NCBI GenBank assembly: GCA_012931725.1
Contig: CM022951.1
Coordinates: forward strand, 14,988,611 to 15,052,610
DNA length: 64,000 nucleotides
Direction: 5' to 3'
DNA from: Litsea cubeba
Lineage: Eukaryota; Streptophyta; Magnoliopsida; Laurales; Lauraceae
Below are positions 11,161 through 22,605 of this stretch, piece by piece. The notes below the pieces were generated by a model. It worked only from the letters and a program-made list of their open reading frames with translations. It did no database searches and was not told the DNA's origin. A program made the position numbers and the translations under genes. Positions within the stretch are counted from its first letter, which is position 1, and the number at the start of each line of letters is the position of its first letter.

Positions 11161-13570
11161 AGAGTTTTCAGTCTCACTGTCCTTGGGATTTGAACTCTCC
11201 AGTCATTTTGGTGACATTTTATGACCTTTAATCACATAACCTTCTTAAACTCATATGAGGCCTCCCTTTAGATTTTAAGTCATGTTGAAGTCGTTTGAGA
11301 TCATTTTATCTTCTAATTGTCAAATTACATATTTTGGTTACGAATTGCTGAAGTTCAGAAATTGACCCCTTTTTTATGGTTGCCCACGACCATAAAACTT
11401 CCCACTTTATTTTCTCCACGTTTCAACAATCCTTTTCTTCACTAAATTGTCATTATGAGCACTATTAATGAGAATTTCCATTTTTCAAGTGGGCCAACCA
11501 AAAAATGACATGTGGCAAGCCTCTATAGCCTTTTAGGGGCCTTTTGTCTCCATCATCAACTAGGGGTATAGAACCCAAAACCTCCCGTTTTCTTACAAAA
11601 AAAGTGTCATAAAAGGTGAGAAACATGTGAGATCTTTTTTATGCCACTTCTAAGTCCTAAAAACCTTTAAATATACCTTTTAGGTCCATTTCAAAGGGTA
11701 CAAAGCCACCAAAAGCTACAAAGAAGAATGCTCTATTAAGCCTTTATCACACTGAGGGTCTGTTTGGATGCACAAAAAAGTATGATTTTTTTTAATTTTA
11801 AGAAAGTTTTCTTATCTTTAAAAATAGGCTGTTTGGATAACTTGAGAATTTAAAATATTATCTCCTATCCTTCTAAATTATTGAAAGATTTTTTTCCTTC
11901 ACCCCTATGGTGTATGAAAGAATGCTCTAAGATAATATTATGTGATTTCACTGTGTCCCTCTCGCACACGTCTTTAAAAAAACACAAACCTTTTCTTCTT
12001 GGGCGCGTCTCCCTCTCACGTGAGTCCTTATGTGATCGCATTTATCCCGATTCAAGAACCAGGTGCAATATACTATTAACATTCTCAAGAAACCCAAACC
12101 ATTGGGCACTTTACTAACATCTAGTTGTTGTTCTTCCTTCTTCTCTGAATGTTTCTTTGTGGGCTTGATGTGCTTATTACTTTGGGTTGTCTTGTGTTTA
12201 AAATGGTTGAAACGGGGGTGATGGGGCACCTGAATGGTGGTGGGAATGTTGTTCTGGGTTGATTTAGTGTTTGATTTATTGGGAATTGGGACCAAATCTG
12301 AAGCTATTTTCATGAATGTTTTTGGAGACTACCATTTACTTCAAACTTGAATGTGAGTCATGATTGTAGCTTTGCTGGACTATGTTAGAAGGATGGGGGA
12401 TTTTACATTGGTTTGATAAGATTAGCATAAATGATGGTGGTTGTCGTGAAGCTGTGGAGGTGAAAGTTGCATCCAACAAAATTGTTGGATTTTTATTACT
12501 TTCTATTTGGTATATGCCCTGTGATGTTGTTGGTTTGCGATGTTGAGGCTAGTTGGGAAGTGGGGTTTTCCCATGCTTCCTTGATAGATAATTGCAATGT
12601 GACTTTTTTTGTTGTTGTTGTTGATCTTCATTCAAACCTCTTTGAAATTTAATTTTGACTATCATCCAGTGTCTTTATGTTACACTGATATATGTAATAC
12701 TTATAATTTCCAATACACAGTTTCTATCGATTTGCACTTTTTTGGTTAGTTTCTCTCTTTCCAATAAACAATCTCTCTCTTGATTTACACCTTTTGGGTT
12801 AGCATAAACTCCTGAATCCCTAAAACCCCAAAAAAAAAAAAAAAAACCCACTCTGTCATTTTAGGTATACATTTGTAATAATTAATCAATAATTTTGATG
12901 AATCATTATAATACATCTTCTAATGTGTACTTCTCCTGCCATGTATTTTGCAGATATTTACATTATAGACATGGAGTGATGGTGCATGGGAAAGAGTATC
13001 CCATGGAGAAATAGAATTTTGCGTGATGGGTTGAGACTAGATGGTCCTCATTATTAGATCATCCTAATCCTTAATTATGGGCTTCAAAAGTTTAATAATT
13101 TTCAACCCTTGTTTGGGTCTTTTTTAGATGTGGACAAAAATTATGGGTCTTTTTTAGTTTCTTATCACTGATAAAATGAAGTTCGCTTGGAATGTGGTTC
13201 TTTGTTTGGATTTTTTTTTCAATTGGTAGAAATAATACTTTGATGTAGCCTATTGTGGATTTGTAATGACCTAGAGAACAAAAGATTTTTGTTATTTTAG
13301 AAAAAGATCGCTAAAGGGAAAGGCATTGTGATATGATTATCTCCAAAAACCATCATATTGGTGCATTTGGCTGTCATAATGCATTTGGCTGTCATCGATT
13401 TCGTTGTTGGAATATTTGCAATTTGGTATTCTTGGTTACTTCTATGAGTCTTTTTCATTGTTTATGTATCTCAATATATAGTCAGGACCAATCTTGTTGC
13501 TGGAAGCGAAAAAAGGAACAAAAAACTTTAAAGATCGTAACGATATCGTTATCAAAAACTTTACAGGAAA
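11161..13570. other. Intergenic, no supported gene
   Basis: Only short frames without similarity. A 'GGGTCTGTTTGGATGCAC' word near 11756-11773 resembles the terminus of plant hAT or PIF MITEs, but no partner end was found. Poly-A and poly-T tracts occur near 12828-12846 and 11023-11040. Confidence 0.4.
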
Positions 13571-13574
13571 AGCC

Positions 13575-13860
13575 GAACCATTTTCCAGAGCGCCCAAAGG
13601 TTCGAACACTCTCTTTGAGGGTTCAAACCTTTGTGCTCTCTGAAAAATGGCTCCGGAAGGGCAGCAAGAGAAGGTTTGAACCCTCAAAGAAAGGGTTCGA
13701 ACCTTTGAAGCATGCCCTTTCTGGGCCAAATTCCAGAGAGCCCGATGGTTCAAACCCTGGCTTTTAGGGTTTGAACCTTCTTTTGTTGCCCTTCTAGAGC
13801 CATTTTCCAGAGAGTACAAAGGTCCGATCCCCCAAAGCGAGGGTTCGAACCTTCAAAATT
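13575..13860. repeat. Array of eight GGTTCGAACC-like palindromes with inverted CCATTTTCCAGAG units
   Basis: The self-complementary word GGTT(C/T)(G/A)AACC or a one-base variant occurs near 13599, 13619, 13673, 13692, 13746, 13767, 13819 and 13840. It is usually flanked by AAA or GAG. The longer phrase CCATTTTCCAGAG is present near 13578 and 13800, with its inverse (CTCTCTGAAAAATGG) near 13637-13650, so the block is a nested set of hairpins. Open frames on both strands here are translations of the repeat. Confidence 0.7.
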
Positions 13861-15469
13861 TGTTCATAGCTATTATAAAGATCAGAAAAGCTTGTGGAGG
13901 TCTCTTATGGATCTTTGGGACTTGGCTATCAATACTCAGACTGCCAGTGACTCGAATGCTACTGTGACTTTGATTGAATGTAACTGATACTTGCAGTTAA
14001 CTTTGGTTGCATTTAACTGCTACTTGCAAAGAACCTTATATTTTACTTGTAAATCAGGTTCTTAAAATGTACTCAAAGTTGCACAGATCCGAATAGGTGG
14101 AGGAAGTGTGCATTAATATTGGACTTGTGCTTTATTTATTTATTTATTTCATTCTAATTGATAGGTCATTGAATTTGACTTCATGGAAGTGATGCAGTCA
14201 TAAGGGTGAGCTCTCAATAGAGTGAAAATGCTATTCTTTTCAAATTATTAAGTACCATAATGGTTCCAGACTTTGTGCCACCAGACAAAAAGGTCAAAAG
14301 AAAAAAGAAAAAGGAAAGAGCGCATAGGAATTCAAGAACGTTACAATCCCTTTATATGATATTCCATAACCTCACCGTCAACACGACTAAGAATCACTTC
14401 TATGAACAAAAAGAACTATTCAAAGGTGATGTCAGCCAGTTTTACAAAAATACATTGTAACTAACTCCAGCTTCGGTGTTATTCTGATAGATTCCTTTCC
14501 ACTTTGAAGGAACTAGACCCATGCCTTCATCCAAAAAGCTCTCAGACTTTGGCCTCCAATCACAAAAAAAAAAGAAAAAAAAGAGGTCAAATATTGTATA
14601 TAGGAATTGAAAATGAAATAATAGTAAATTGTGTTTAATGCGAAAAAGAAAGGCAAAGGGTCAATGGTACCTGTCATCTTCTTTTGTTAGCACCAATCAA
14701 TCAAGTACCCCACACATAATTTTAGGCTTTCTGATTAGTAAAAAAAAGTGGAGCATTACAGTACAAAATTACAAAGACATGATGGGTGCAACAAACATAA
14801 AAACATTTTAGCAGTGCAACATTAACGATGAACCCAATAAATTCATAGATCCCATAAGTAAGGTTAAGAATAGCAACAAACATAAGAAAAAATATTTTAT
14901 AATTGCAGATGGGATGATCTATAGATGGTTTTTAAGGGGAGGAATCTTTTAGAACTTGAATTCCTACTCATATGAATCTGAATTTTGTGCCCGACATTAT
15001 TTTTTGATAACGATATCATTACCATCATTTATAGTTTCTTCATCCATTTTTTCTATCCAAGAAGAAAATAATGGTGAATTTATATTGAGATGAATAAACA
15101 ATAAAAAAGACTCACGGTTTCACTCAAAACCTAGTTTTCAAAATTTTTTGATAACGATACGTTACAATTATTTATTGATTCTGCGCCCATTTTTTTTTTA
15201 TCTCAAACAACAAAATGACAATGACTTTATAATGGGGTGCATAAATAATGAGAATGGCTCATGGATTTGGCTCAGAAATGCATTTTCCTAATAGGTATAG
15301 TTTGTCGCTCGCAGATTCTACACCTAGGTCACGAGTTCCCTAGTATTGATTCCTGTTCTCCTTGATAATGATGATTGTCAGTTGATAAATTAACATGACT
15401 TCTCCTCTTTATAGTCTCACAATCAATCATAAGACTGACATCTGAACCCAAGTCTAGGAGCAGACCTGT
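13861..15469. other. Intergenic, no supported gene
   Basis: AT-rich, with short frames only. No RNA gene, repeat array or recognisable protein was found. It includes the 3' flank of the carboxypeptidase exon on the minus strand. Confidence 0.4.
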
Positions 15470-15685
15470 TCATGGCTTTCTCAAGAATGCCGCCAAACAG
15501 TTTTGATAGATTGATGTAAAAACTTGAGAATCCTTGATCCTTGTCAAAGTTGGCATTGGGCTTCCTGATAGGAAATACTTGATGATGGGAAGAGCCAGCT
15601 TGGGTTTGTCAAGAGGAACCTGATGACCAGCTCCCCTCACTGTGACAAGAGTGAGGCCTTCATACCCTTGGACCCATCCTCTTAC
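15470..15685 (-). pseudogene. Last exon of a serine carboxypeptidase-like gene (S10), isolated
   Basis: The 71-residue frame follows a good acceptor (TATTACAG) and begins VRGWVQGYEG. It continues through LTLVTVRGAGHQVP, which contains the catalytic histidine of family S10 serine carboxypeptidases, and ends a few residues after the usual C-terminal KYFLSG-PMP motif. Family members are about 450-500 residues with the catalytic serine and aspartate in earlier exons; none of those exons was found in the next several kilobases. The adjoining upstream sequence is a decayed MULE transposase. Either the transposon lies in the last intron of a gene whose other exons are far away, or only this 3' fragment survives. 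The exon itself has no lesion. Confidence 0.65.
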
Positions 15686-15715
15686 CTGTAATAGCACATT
15701 ACAAGTGTCTGTTAA

Positions 15716-17473
15716 CTAGCAAAACTTATTCCATACAGTACAGAGAAAAAAAATACATTTGTTGATTGAAAACGCCAATTGACAAGAAGACACAAAATGC
15801 CATCCAAATGACACGCACCAATCCATCTTTGTACCAACTACCGAGCACAAACCACAAACATCTCTATCAATACCAACTGACGAGGCTCGTTTCGTCTCGG
15901 CCAAGATTTTTTCTAATGCACTTATAGAAATATTCCCACGAAGTTATTTGAATTCGGAAGGCTTGAAATTGTGTTGCACAACCGTCTTACTTTTTTCAAA
16001 TGATGCTTTTATATCTGTATGTTGCAGTAGCAATAGGTTGTGTATCTTCATCCAAGAGTCTTCAAAAGTCCCCTGGCTTGATCCAAGCTACCGCTTCAGC
16101 TGTGCATGTGAACTCTCCACCTTGTTTGTAGTATTGTTCCCAAGATGCATGACCTTGTCCGTCCAGGCAGCCACAAATTTGTCCTTGTACGCATCTAACC
16201 AAGACGTTCTAACATAATGAAGTGTTGTCGGATAGGTGATGAACTCCTTTAGAAATAAGTTTAATTGCAGATTGTAATGTTTCGCTATGGATGAAGAGAC
16301 CAACATGTTCCAGGTCATTATAAACCGGTCCCATTTGTCCGTCGTCTCAAATAACTTCTTGCATTTAGCCAAGATATTTCGGTTGATATGCCATCTGCAT
16401 AAAAGATGTTTGGTGCCGAGAAAAACAATAAATATGGCGTTCATTAAAGCCATCTCTCTGTCAGTGACAATAACACTAGGAGGAACACCCTCGCCAATAA
16501 CTTTACGCAAAATACCCAAAGCCCATGAGTAGCAGTCTTCACGTTCATTCTGGAGGTATACAATGCATACCGAAAAAGTCTTCTCTGTGGATGTAACCCC
16601 AACTATCTCCAATAAGGGCATTCGATACCGATTGGTCTTGTAGGTGCAGTCCATTATCAACACATGAGGAAATGCACACAATAGGTCTAGACTGGTAGGG
16701 TGTGTGAAGAACAAGTTAGTGACAGTATCTGTTGCAGGACAATTCCTATGCGACTCAATGTAACCATGCTCCGCCAATAATTTCAACAATTGCTGCATCT
16801 GACTCTGTCCAGACCTCTCCGCAACTTTATGCCTCTGACGTGCATTGTAAATCGTCTTCATTGTGCTTACATTTAACTCATTTTTATGTTTCAGTGTCAC
16901 CAAGATATCCTTTGGCCGAACCATATTCTTGGACATGTTTACCAGCAATGAAGTTTTCTCCTTCGTTAATCTTCCTGCAAATGAGTGCCCTTCCAGAAAG
17001 TCTGCAGCAGGATGATTATGCACACCACACACTACATGCAACATCCATTCCTCATTTGAGCCAACCACTTTGCCTTGTAACGTGAATGGGCATCCACATT
17101 TTTTCGAACCAGTCTGCTTCAATTTCTTCCCACAGGTCCCATCTTTAGTTATCCTCGTGTCAAGACCCACTCCTCTCACACCCAAGGGTGAGCCTTGGTT
17201 TTTTATTTCTCCTGTTGGGCGCTGCTGATGTCTTAATCACAACAATGAAACCATTTCTCCTCCCAACCTCACGAGCCCAATTAATTAGGGCTTCTCGGCT
17301 TGTGAATATCTGCACAAAACCAAACAAAATTCTATTGAGCCAAGTGACTATATCAATTTAAATATCGAATGATTCATCTCGATTAATTACCTCTTGAGTG
17401 ATAAACTCATTACTATAGTCGACTACACATTCCGAGCCAACGTTGCTGCATTCAGTAGGTGCATGAAACTGCT
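15716..17473 (-). pseudogene. MULE (Mutator-like) transposase gene, FAR1/FRS-related, decayed
   Basis: Read on the minus strand, a short exon (about 17473-17391, ending at GAG|GTAATT) joins across an 81-bp intron (acceptor TTTTGTGCAG at 17310) to a FAR1-type N-terminal zinc-binding region (FTSREALINWAREVGRRNGF, then KCGCPF and HNH). The transposase core follows, with the DDE-type motifs LIMDCTYKTN and VIVTDREMALMNA and a CRWHINRN motif. Lesions: a frameshift near 17160 between the CERSGS and ITKDG segments; an in-frame TAG just after VESSHAQLKR (about 16086); and an in-frame TAA after HNFKPSEFK (about 15952). Similarity continues past both stops to about 15716 (LAETKRASSVGID), so the protein once ran on towards a SWIM zinc finger. 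The large intact frame is 17185-16088. Terminal inverted repeats were not identified. Confidence 0.85.
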
Positions 17474-18248
17474 ATGGAACAATTTTGTTAGAGTATGTAA
17501 ATGACACAACTGCATGGCTCTGAATATCCGGACAAAATTAAATTGTTCGGACCTAAACCATCACATAATGTCCTTATTTTTCGGTCATGCATGTCCGCAT
17601 AGTTTCCCTAATTTCAGTCATTCATGTCAGCATTTTTTACTTCTTCTCGGCACTGTAGTGCCGCGCAAAGTACCTCTGGTCGGCCTTGCAGAGCCGCGGA
17701 GAGGACATTCGGTCGGACATGCAGGGCCGAACGGATCGTTTCTGCTCAATACACAAGTTGCGATGAATATGCTTACCTCAACGCTGCTAGAATGATCGGG
17801 AGACATCATTTGCTTGTCCTTTCGCTCGTTCATTGATTAAGAATGCTAGCAAAGCGAGTATCAACTTTGAAATGAGGCTTTAAACCGAGAGAGAAGATGA
17901 AAAGGAGGAGGGGACGTAGAGATCAGTAAAATGCAGGAAGAAGTCGAAACCTTGTCTTCATTTCATGATGTATGGCACAAACTAAATGGAAGCAAGTGGA
18001 GAGGAGTGATGAATGCTCGAAGTAGAACCCTTAACATATGTTCATTTTGGAGGGAAAAAAGACAGTGTGTAGATATCATTTCAATTAGACTGGGAGGGCT
18101 GAAGTTCAGACATTTTGGTAAATTTACAAGTGGGCATTTTAGTCACAATCTATTGCAGTGTGTGGAGAGCAAAACGCAGTGTGTAGGTAGCAACACTCAA
18201 CATGAAATTGGCCATTTAACCTCTTAAGGTAAAAATAAGTGACGTTCT
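17474..18248. other. Spacer between the MULE relic and the foldback element
   Basis: No supported gene. Around 17640-17740 there is a GC-rich patch with repeated 'gccg' and 'cggtcgg' words, possibly sub-terminal MULE sequence. Short frames on both strands have no recognisable product. Confidence 0.3.
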
Positions 18249-19053
18249 ATTGGCACACAAAAATCTCCTTTCCCACACAAATTTTTTATAAAAAACCTAT
18301 GAAATTATATTTTTGTCCACCCTCCTTTCTCCCCCACCTTCCCTTCACCTCCGGCCCTGGCCTGGACCGGCTCCCTCCCCTCCTCCCCTCCCTTTCTCTT
18401 CCTCCCTCTCCCTCTCCCTCTCCCTCTCTCACTGTTTTCTCTCTCCCTTCGCCCTTTCTCTCCTTCCTCAACTCCGACCTTGACTGGTAGCGGCCACGTC
18501 CCTCTCCTCCCCTTCTCTCCCCTCCCTCCCCCACTGTTTTCTCCCCCCTCCCTTCCTCCCTCTCCCTCCCCCACTGTTTGCTCCCCCCTCCCTGTCTCTC
18601 CCTCCCCATCTCTTCCCTCTCCGCCAAGGAAAGGAAGGGAGATGGAGACGGAGACGGAGAGGGAGGGAGATGTGACTGCCCGATCTGCCGCCGGCCAAGG
18701 AAAGGAAGGGAGAGGCAGAGGGATGTGGCTGTCCGATTTGCCGCCGGTCAAGGAAAGGAAGGGAGAGGGAGTGGAGCTAGTGGCTGCCGTCGGTCCAGGC
18801 CGGAGCCGGAGATGGGTAGGGAGAGAAAGGAAGAAGGGAGGGAGAGAAATGGAATGGAGGGGAGGGAGAGAGAGAAGGGGAGGAGAGGGATCCGCCGTCG
18901 TCCCGGGCCGATGGCCGCCGCCGGTCCAGGCCAACGCCGGAGGTGAAGGAAAGGTGGGGGGAGATAAAGGAGGAGGGTGGGCAAAAATGTAATTTCATAG
19001 TTTTTTTTTTTTTTTAATGTGTGGGTGGGAATGAAGATTTCTTGTGTGCCAAT
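18249..19053. mobile_element. Foldback element, 805 bp, TIRs of about 120 bp
   Basis: The left end ATTGGCACACAA is matched by an inverted right end ending GTGTGCCAAT. The similarity continues inward for about 120 bp, through TATGAAATTA-ATTTTTG-CCACCCTCC to CACCTCCGG and GGCCTGGACCGG. The interior is a long C/T-rich tract (about 18315-18610) followed by a long G/A-rich tract (about 18611-18975). The purine half has partial direct repeats containing CAAGGAAAGGAAGGGAGA. Overlapping frames on both strands are low-complexity shadows. No transposase or clear target duplication is visible. It is best described as a non-autonomous foldback or MULE-type MITE. Confidence 0.75.
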
Positions 19054-19249
19054 TAAATGTCCCACAAAGAAACATTTCCCATGCCCCCCTTAAGAGTAAG
19101 TCCGGAATATTGAGTCACTGCCTTTGGCTACCTGTGAATAATCCCTGAAGAATGGCTCAACGATTGGCATTGGATTGATTTCAATGCACCCACAAAGCTT
19201 CCAGGATAGTGAGGATGGGTAAACTAAGGGAATGTGTTTTGCTGCCCAA

Positions 19250-19560
19250 ATCCTAAGGTTGTTTGGGGGCTTTACATAAGGAGTTGAGTGAAATAAAGAT
19301 TATTTTGAAGCAAGAATAAAATATAAGTGGATTATGATGGTATATTATTTTTAGTTGTTTGTTATAGAATCTTTTTAACCTTTTGTATAGAAAAGTTGAG
19401 TTTTTGTCTTTTATGGAGAAAGTAGATTGCTTTTTGACTTTTTTTTTTTTAATAAATATGGCATAAAATTTGAATTATAGTGCTTTTGATGCGACTTCTT
19501 TTTTGAAAAATGGGGGCTTTACTTGACTTGACTCTATTAGTAGAGTTTCCAAACAAGCCG
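19250..19560 (+). mobile_element. Dispersed MITE-like family R2, copy A
   Basis: This shares an AT-rich core with 59110-59335: TTAGTTGTTTG-TAT-GAATC, GAAAAGT-GAG-TTTTTGTC and TTTTA-TGGAGAAAG. The left part (TTGTTTGGGGGCTTTAC) is the approximate inverse of the right part (AAAGCCCC inverted, TTTCCAAACAAGCC). This is typical of a small non-autonomous element with GTTTGG termini. Confidence 0.5.
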
Positions 19561-21269
19561 GGGAGACAAGGGTCGGATGACTGGCTGCTCCATGCTTTTA
19601 GAACCTCTCTGAGGTGGACCTAGCAACTTCTACATCTCTACCAACATTAAAAGGGCACATTTGTGTAGAGGCAACTTCCATGGGAAGATGAAATTGCCAC
19701 ATCAGGGTCAAGAATGCAAAAAATGTCATGTGTGTGTGACTATTTACTGTTGAATTCTCTTTATTATGCTCTTTGAGCAAAGATCAAAATAAACAGCTGC
19801 AAACATCAAATCAGAATTTTTTACCTTCGAGGTGGAAAAATACTACAGTAGCGTTTAGAAAGCACATATTTCACAATTAAAATTTAACTAGTCACTAAAC
19901 ATTCATAAACAAGACTAAAGGGGTGGGCTAACCAATGTCCCCCCCCACCCCACAATAAAACAGATCCTCTTCATTCATAAACATGCAACAACCTGTAAGC
20001 ATCCATTTCCTTGAGTGCGGATAAATATAACTCTTTTCTTCTCAATAGCTCCACCAACCAGCGGCTTCATCCACAGGTCATGGATGGGCTAGATTATGAA
20101 TTAATTTCCCATCTGATCAATAATGACAAAAACTGAGACAGATATGGAACATGTAAGTGTTGGTGAAATATTGATGGGTTCCATAAGCCAATATTAGCTT
20201 CCCAGAATTCGAATGCTTTAAGGGTACCTAACCTGTAACCTTGTAGCCCCAATCAATGATGCAGTGTACAAATGAATAGCCAAAGCTACACTTGTCTGGG
20301 CTAAAGCAACATAAGTGGATGATGACTCAATATTAGATACTTGCTGGAGTAGAGCTTAAAAAAAATCACCCTTTATAATATTTGACTAGATTCACATGAA
20401 GAGATGAACAGCTGGGAAGAAGGATTTCACTTGATGCCTCTTAATGGAAGACAATTTTGGCAGATCCAAACAAGAATCAACGGCGAGACTGCGACAACCA
20501 CAATGAATGCAAAACAGGTCTCACTGCCCTCTACAACAACCATCACCATCTCATCCACCTCCACCAGCACCTATACCCCCTCGTCGCTTTCTTATACCTC
20601 TAGCAGCTCTAGAAGTAGATTTAATGCTGGCTTGGTCACACTTGAATCGCACAAAATCAGCCTTTCAGAAGGCACTGAAGACATCACGATGCTGTTTCTC
20701 ATACATATGAAACTGTGCATATTCCACCTAGGTAGCGCAGCTAGTGATCTTCAGCATGTTTTTAATGATGTAACTCTAATTTATTTCGCGTTTGGCAACT
20801 AAATCATTGGGAAAAAGATATTCGATTTCACTTAAAGTTGTGGTAAATCCATATTTGACAATTGTAAGTTCCTGAGGATTTAGACAAATAAAAATCTTCA
20901 TTTGTTAGGATTTTCCGATCCAACCACCCCCCATAAGATTTGAAAATCTCCACTTAAGTGGATTTGCACACTGAACCTTATTTTTCTCAGCTATATGCTC
21001 GATATACACTAATATCAATGTGAAATCATCAACTATACAAATCTCCAGTAAAGAATCCTTGTTCAGGTGGTAGTGAAGAATCATTAGATCTATGGATTCT
21101 TCTCCTGTTACCAAACATGCTACAAAGTCTCTTCTAAACAACTACAGCCTCCTCTGCAACATGTAGATATAGCCTTCTCTACCTTGTCTACATCAGTTCA
21201 TATATTCTGGCCAAAATTGTCTTTTCTATGAATATAATTCATGATAACATCAAGCTTTCATGTTTGAGG
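19561..21269. other. Intergenic, no supported gene
   Basis: A plus-strand frame at 20404-20802 is rich in serine and threonine because of CCA/CCT-type repeats around 20520-20600, and has no recognisable domain. A 78-codon minus-strand frame at 20905-21141 is likewise unrecognised. No RNA genes were seen. Confidence 0.35.
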
Positions 21270-21640
21270 CCAGCTCCCCTAAGCTCAAGCTTAGGATAAG
21301 GTAAGCCCAAGTGTATGTTGGGACCCACTTGGGGACCCACATGGGGATGGAGGTTGGGGGGATTTCAAGGACTCCCTAAGATCTTCCTCCCTGCAAAAAA
21401 TCAGTCCCACCCATAATTTCTATCATCTCCATATGGGCCAAAGAGTTTAATGGTTAACAATCCATTCAGATTGATATATAGTCAATCCAACGGTCCAGTA
21501 AATTCAGATCTTACCGAAAGTTGGCGGACATGTGCAATTTAAGGAGTCATGTGTTTGGTCCATTTGGATGGACCAAAGGTGGGCCCTACAAGCATGAGCT
21601 TACGAAATTTTCTTCCTAAGCTCGAGCTTATGGTAGCCTT
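21270..21640 (-). repeat. Dispersed repeat family R1, copy 2
   Basis: Reverse-complement relative of 560-905. It starts CTCCCCTAAGCTCAAGCTTA and ends with CCTAAGCTCGAGCTTA. Shared internal words include TTAATGGTTAACAATC and GGTCCATTTGGATGGACCAA. See copy 1. Confidence 0.5.
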
Positions 21641-22517
21641 GGCCTTCATGTTTAGCATCCACAAAATTACTGACTGTAATGTGCCTCCCACTCGGCATGC
21701 TTACATTTATCATCCCATTGTTCCTCCAGACTTCCATCAGTGTATCCAAACATAAGATTTCCCCACAACAGCTGACAATCAATACAATTTAGTATACAAT
21801 GGTATATTTGTGATTTTAATATTACGATTTTCATTTTAATTTATCATTGTTGTCAATGGTTACAATCCCATACGAGGGAAAAAGCCTTTACTCAAGAAAA
21901 ATCAAGGAACCCTAGAATTTCATAATAGATTTTTAAATAAAAATAAACCCAGAAACACCAACTAGAAATTACCACAAGAATTGACTGTCCCATAAGTACA
22001 TTTCACTAGGCCATCCCATTCCCAGTCCATTTGAACACAGGTCTGATTGTGGCTGCAAAATAGAATAAATCCAGTGACTTCAACAAAATAACCACAAACA
22101 TCTGTGCGACATGATTTAAGGGTAACTGTTCATACTCAATCCCCTTTAATAATACAATAACTTTATGGTAGAAATAGTAAATGAACAAAAACAAAACAAA
22201 CTATATAATATACTGCAGAAGAACACAAAATCATACTCCTTCACAGAAAGGAAAGATCATACAGGTAGAGCACGCCAATTACAACTCGAAGTTTCTACTA
22301 AACGTATTTTGTGGATGCAAAACTCACCTAACAAGTAAGAAGCAATACAAATACCATCCTCAAACCAAAAACAGGAGGACCAAATCATATTACAAGGAGG
22401 CGGCATTGTGAGGGCAATCAATCTCCAAAAAAAAGTGCATCTTCTTGTTACTTCCTTTCTATTACCAGCATCCTGGAAACATCTGATGAACCCTGATCAG
22501 TGATGTGTCAGAAAGGT

Positions 22518-22605
22518 TTAAGGGGCCAATATCTCGGACACCCGCTGCTCTGCATCAACGGGGATTTCTCTCCCTGGGACCTTGACCTTCAGGAGATTCA
22601 GATAC
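22518..22605 (-). CDS. SEC8: SEC8 exon O (last coding exon)
   Basis: Acceptor TTTTGACAG; one base completes the codon from exon N. It encodes NLLKVKVPGREIPVDAEQRV and ends at TAA (22520-22518) after ILAP. The length of 88 fits the phase. Confidence 0.9.

Noticed and set aside
18240..19062. A 9-bp target duplication for the foldback element
   Set aside because: The flanks TGACGTTCT and TAAATGTCC agree at only about half the positions.
18286..19065. Several long overlapping frames on both strands rich in R, G, E or P, S, L
   Set aside because: They come from the C/T and G/A tracts of the foldback element, and all six frames are open for compositional reasons.
20404..20802. 132-residue serine/threonine-rich frame as a gene
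   Set aside because: Low complexity, no domain, no supporting context, and a competing frame of similar quality.
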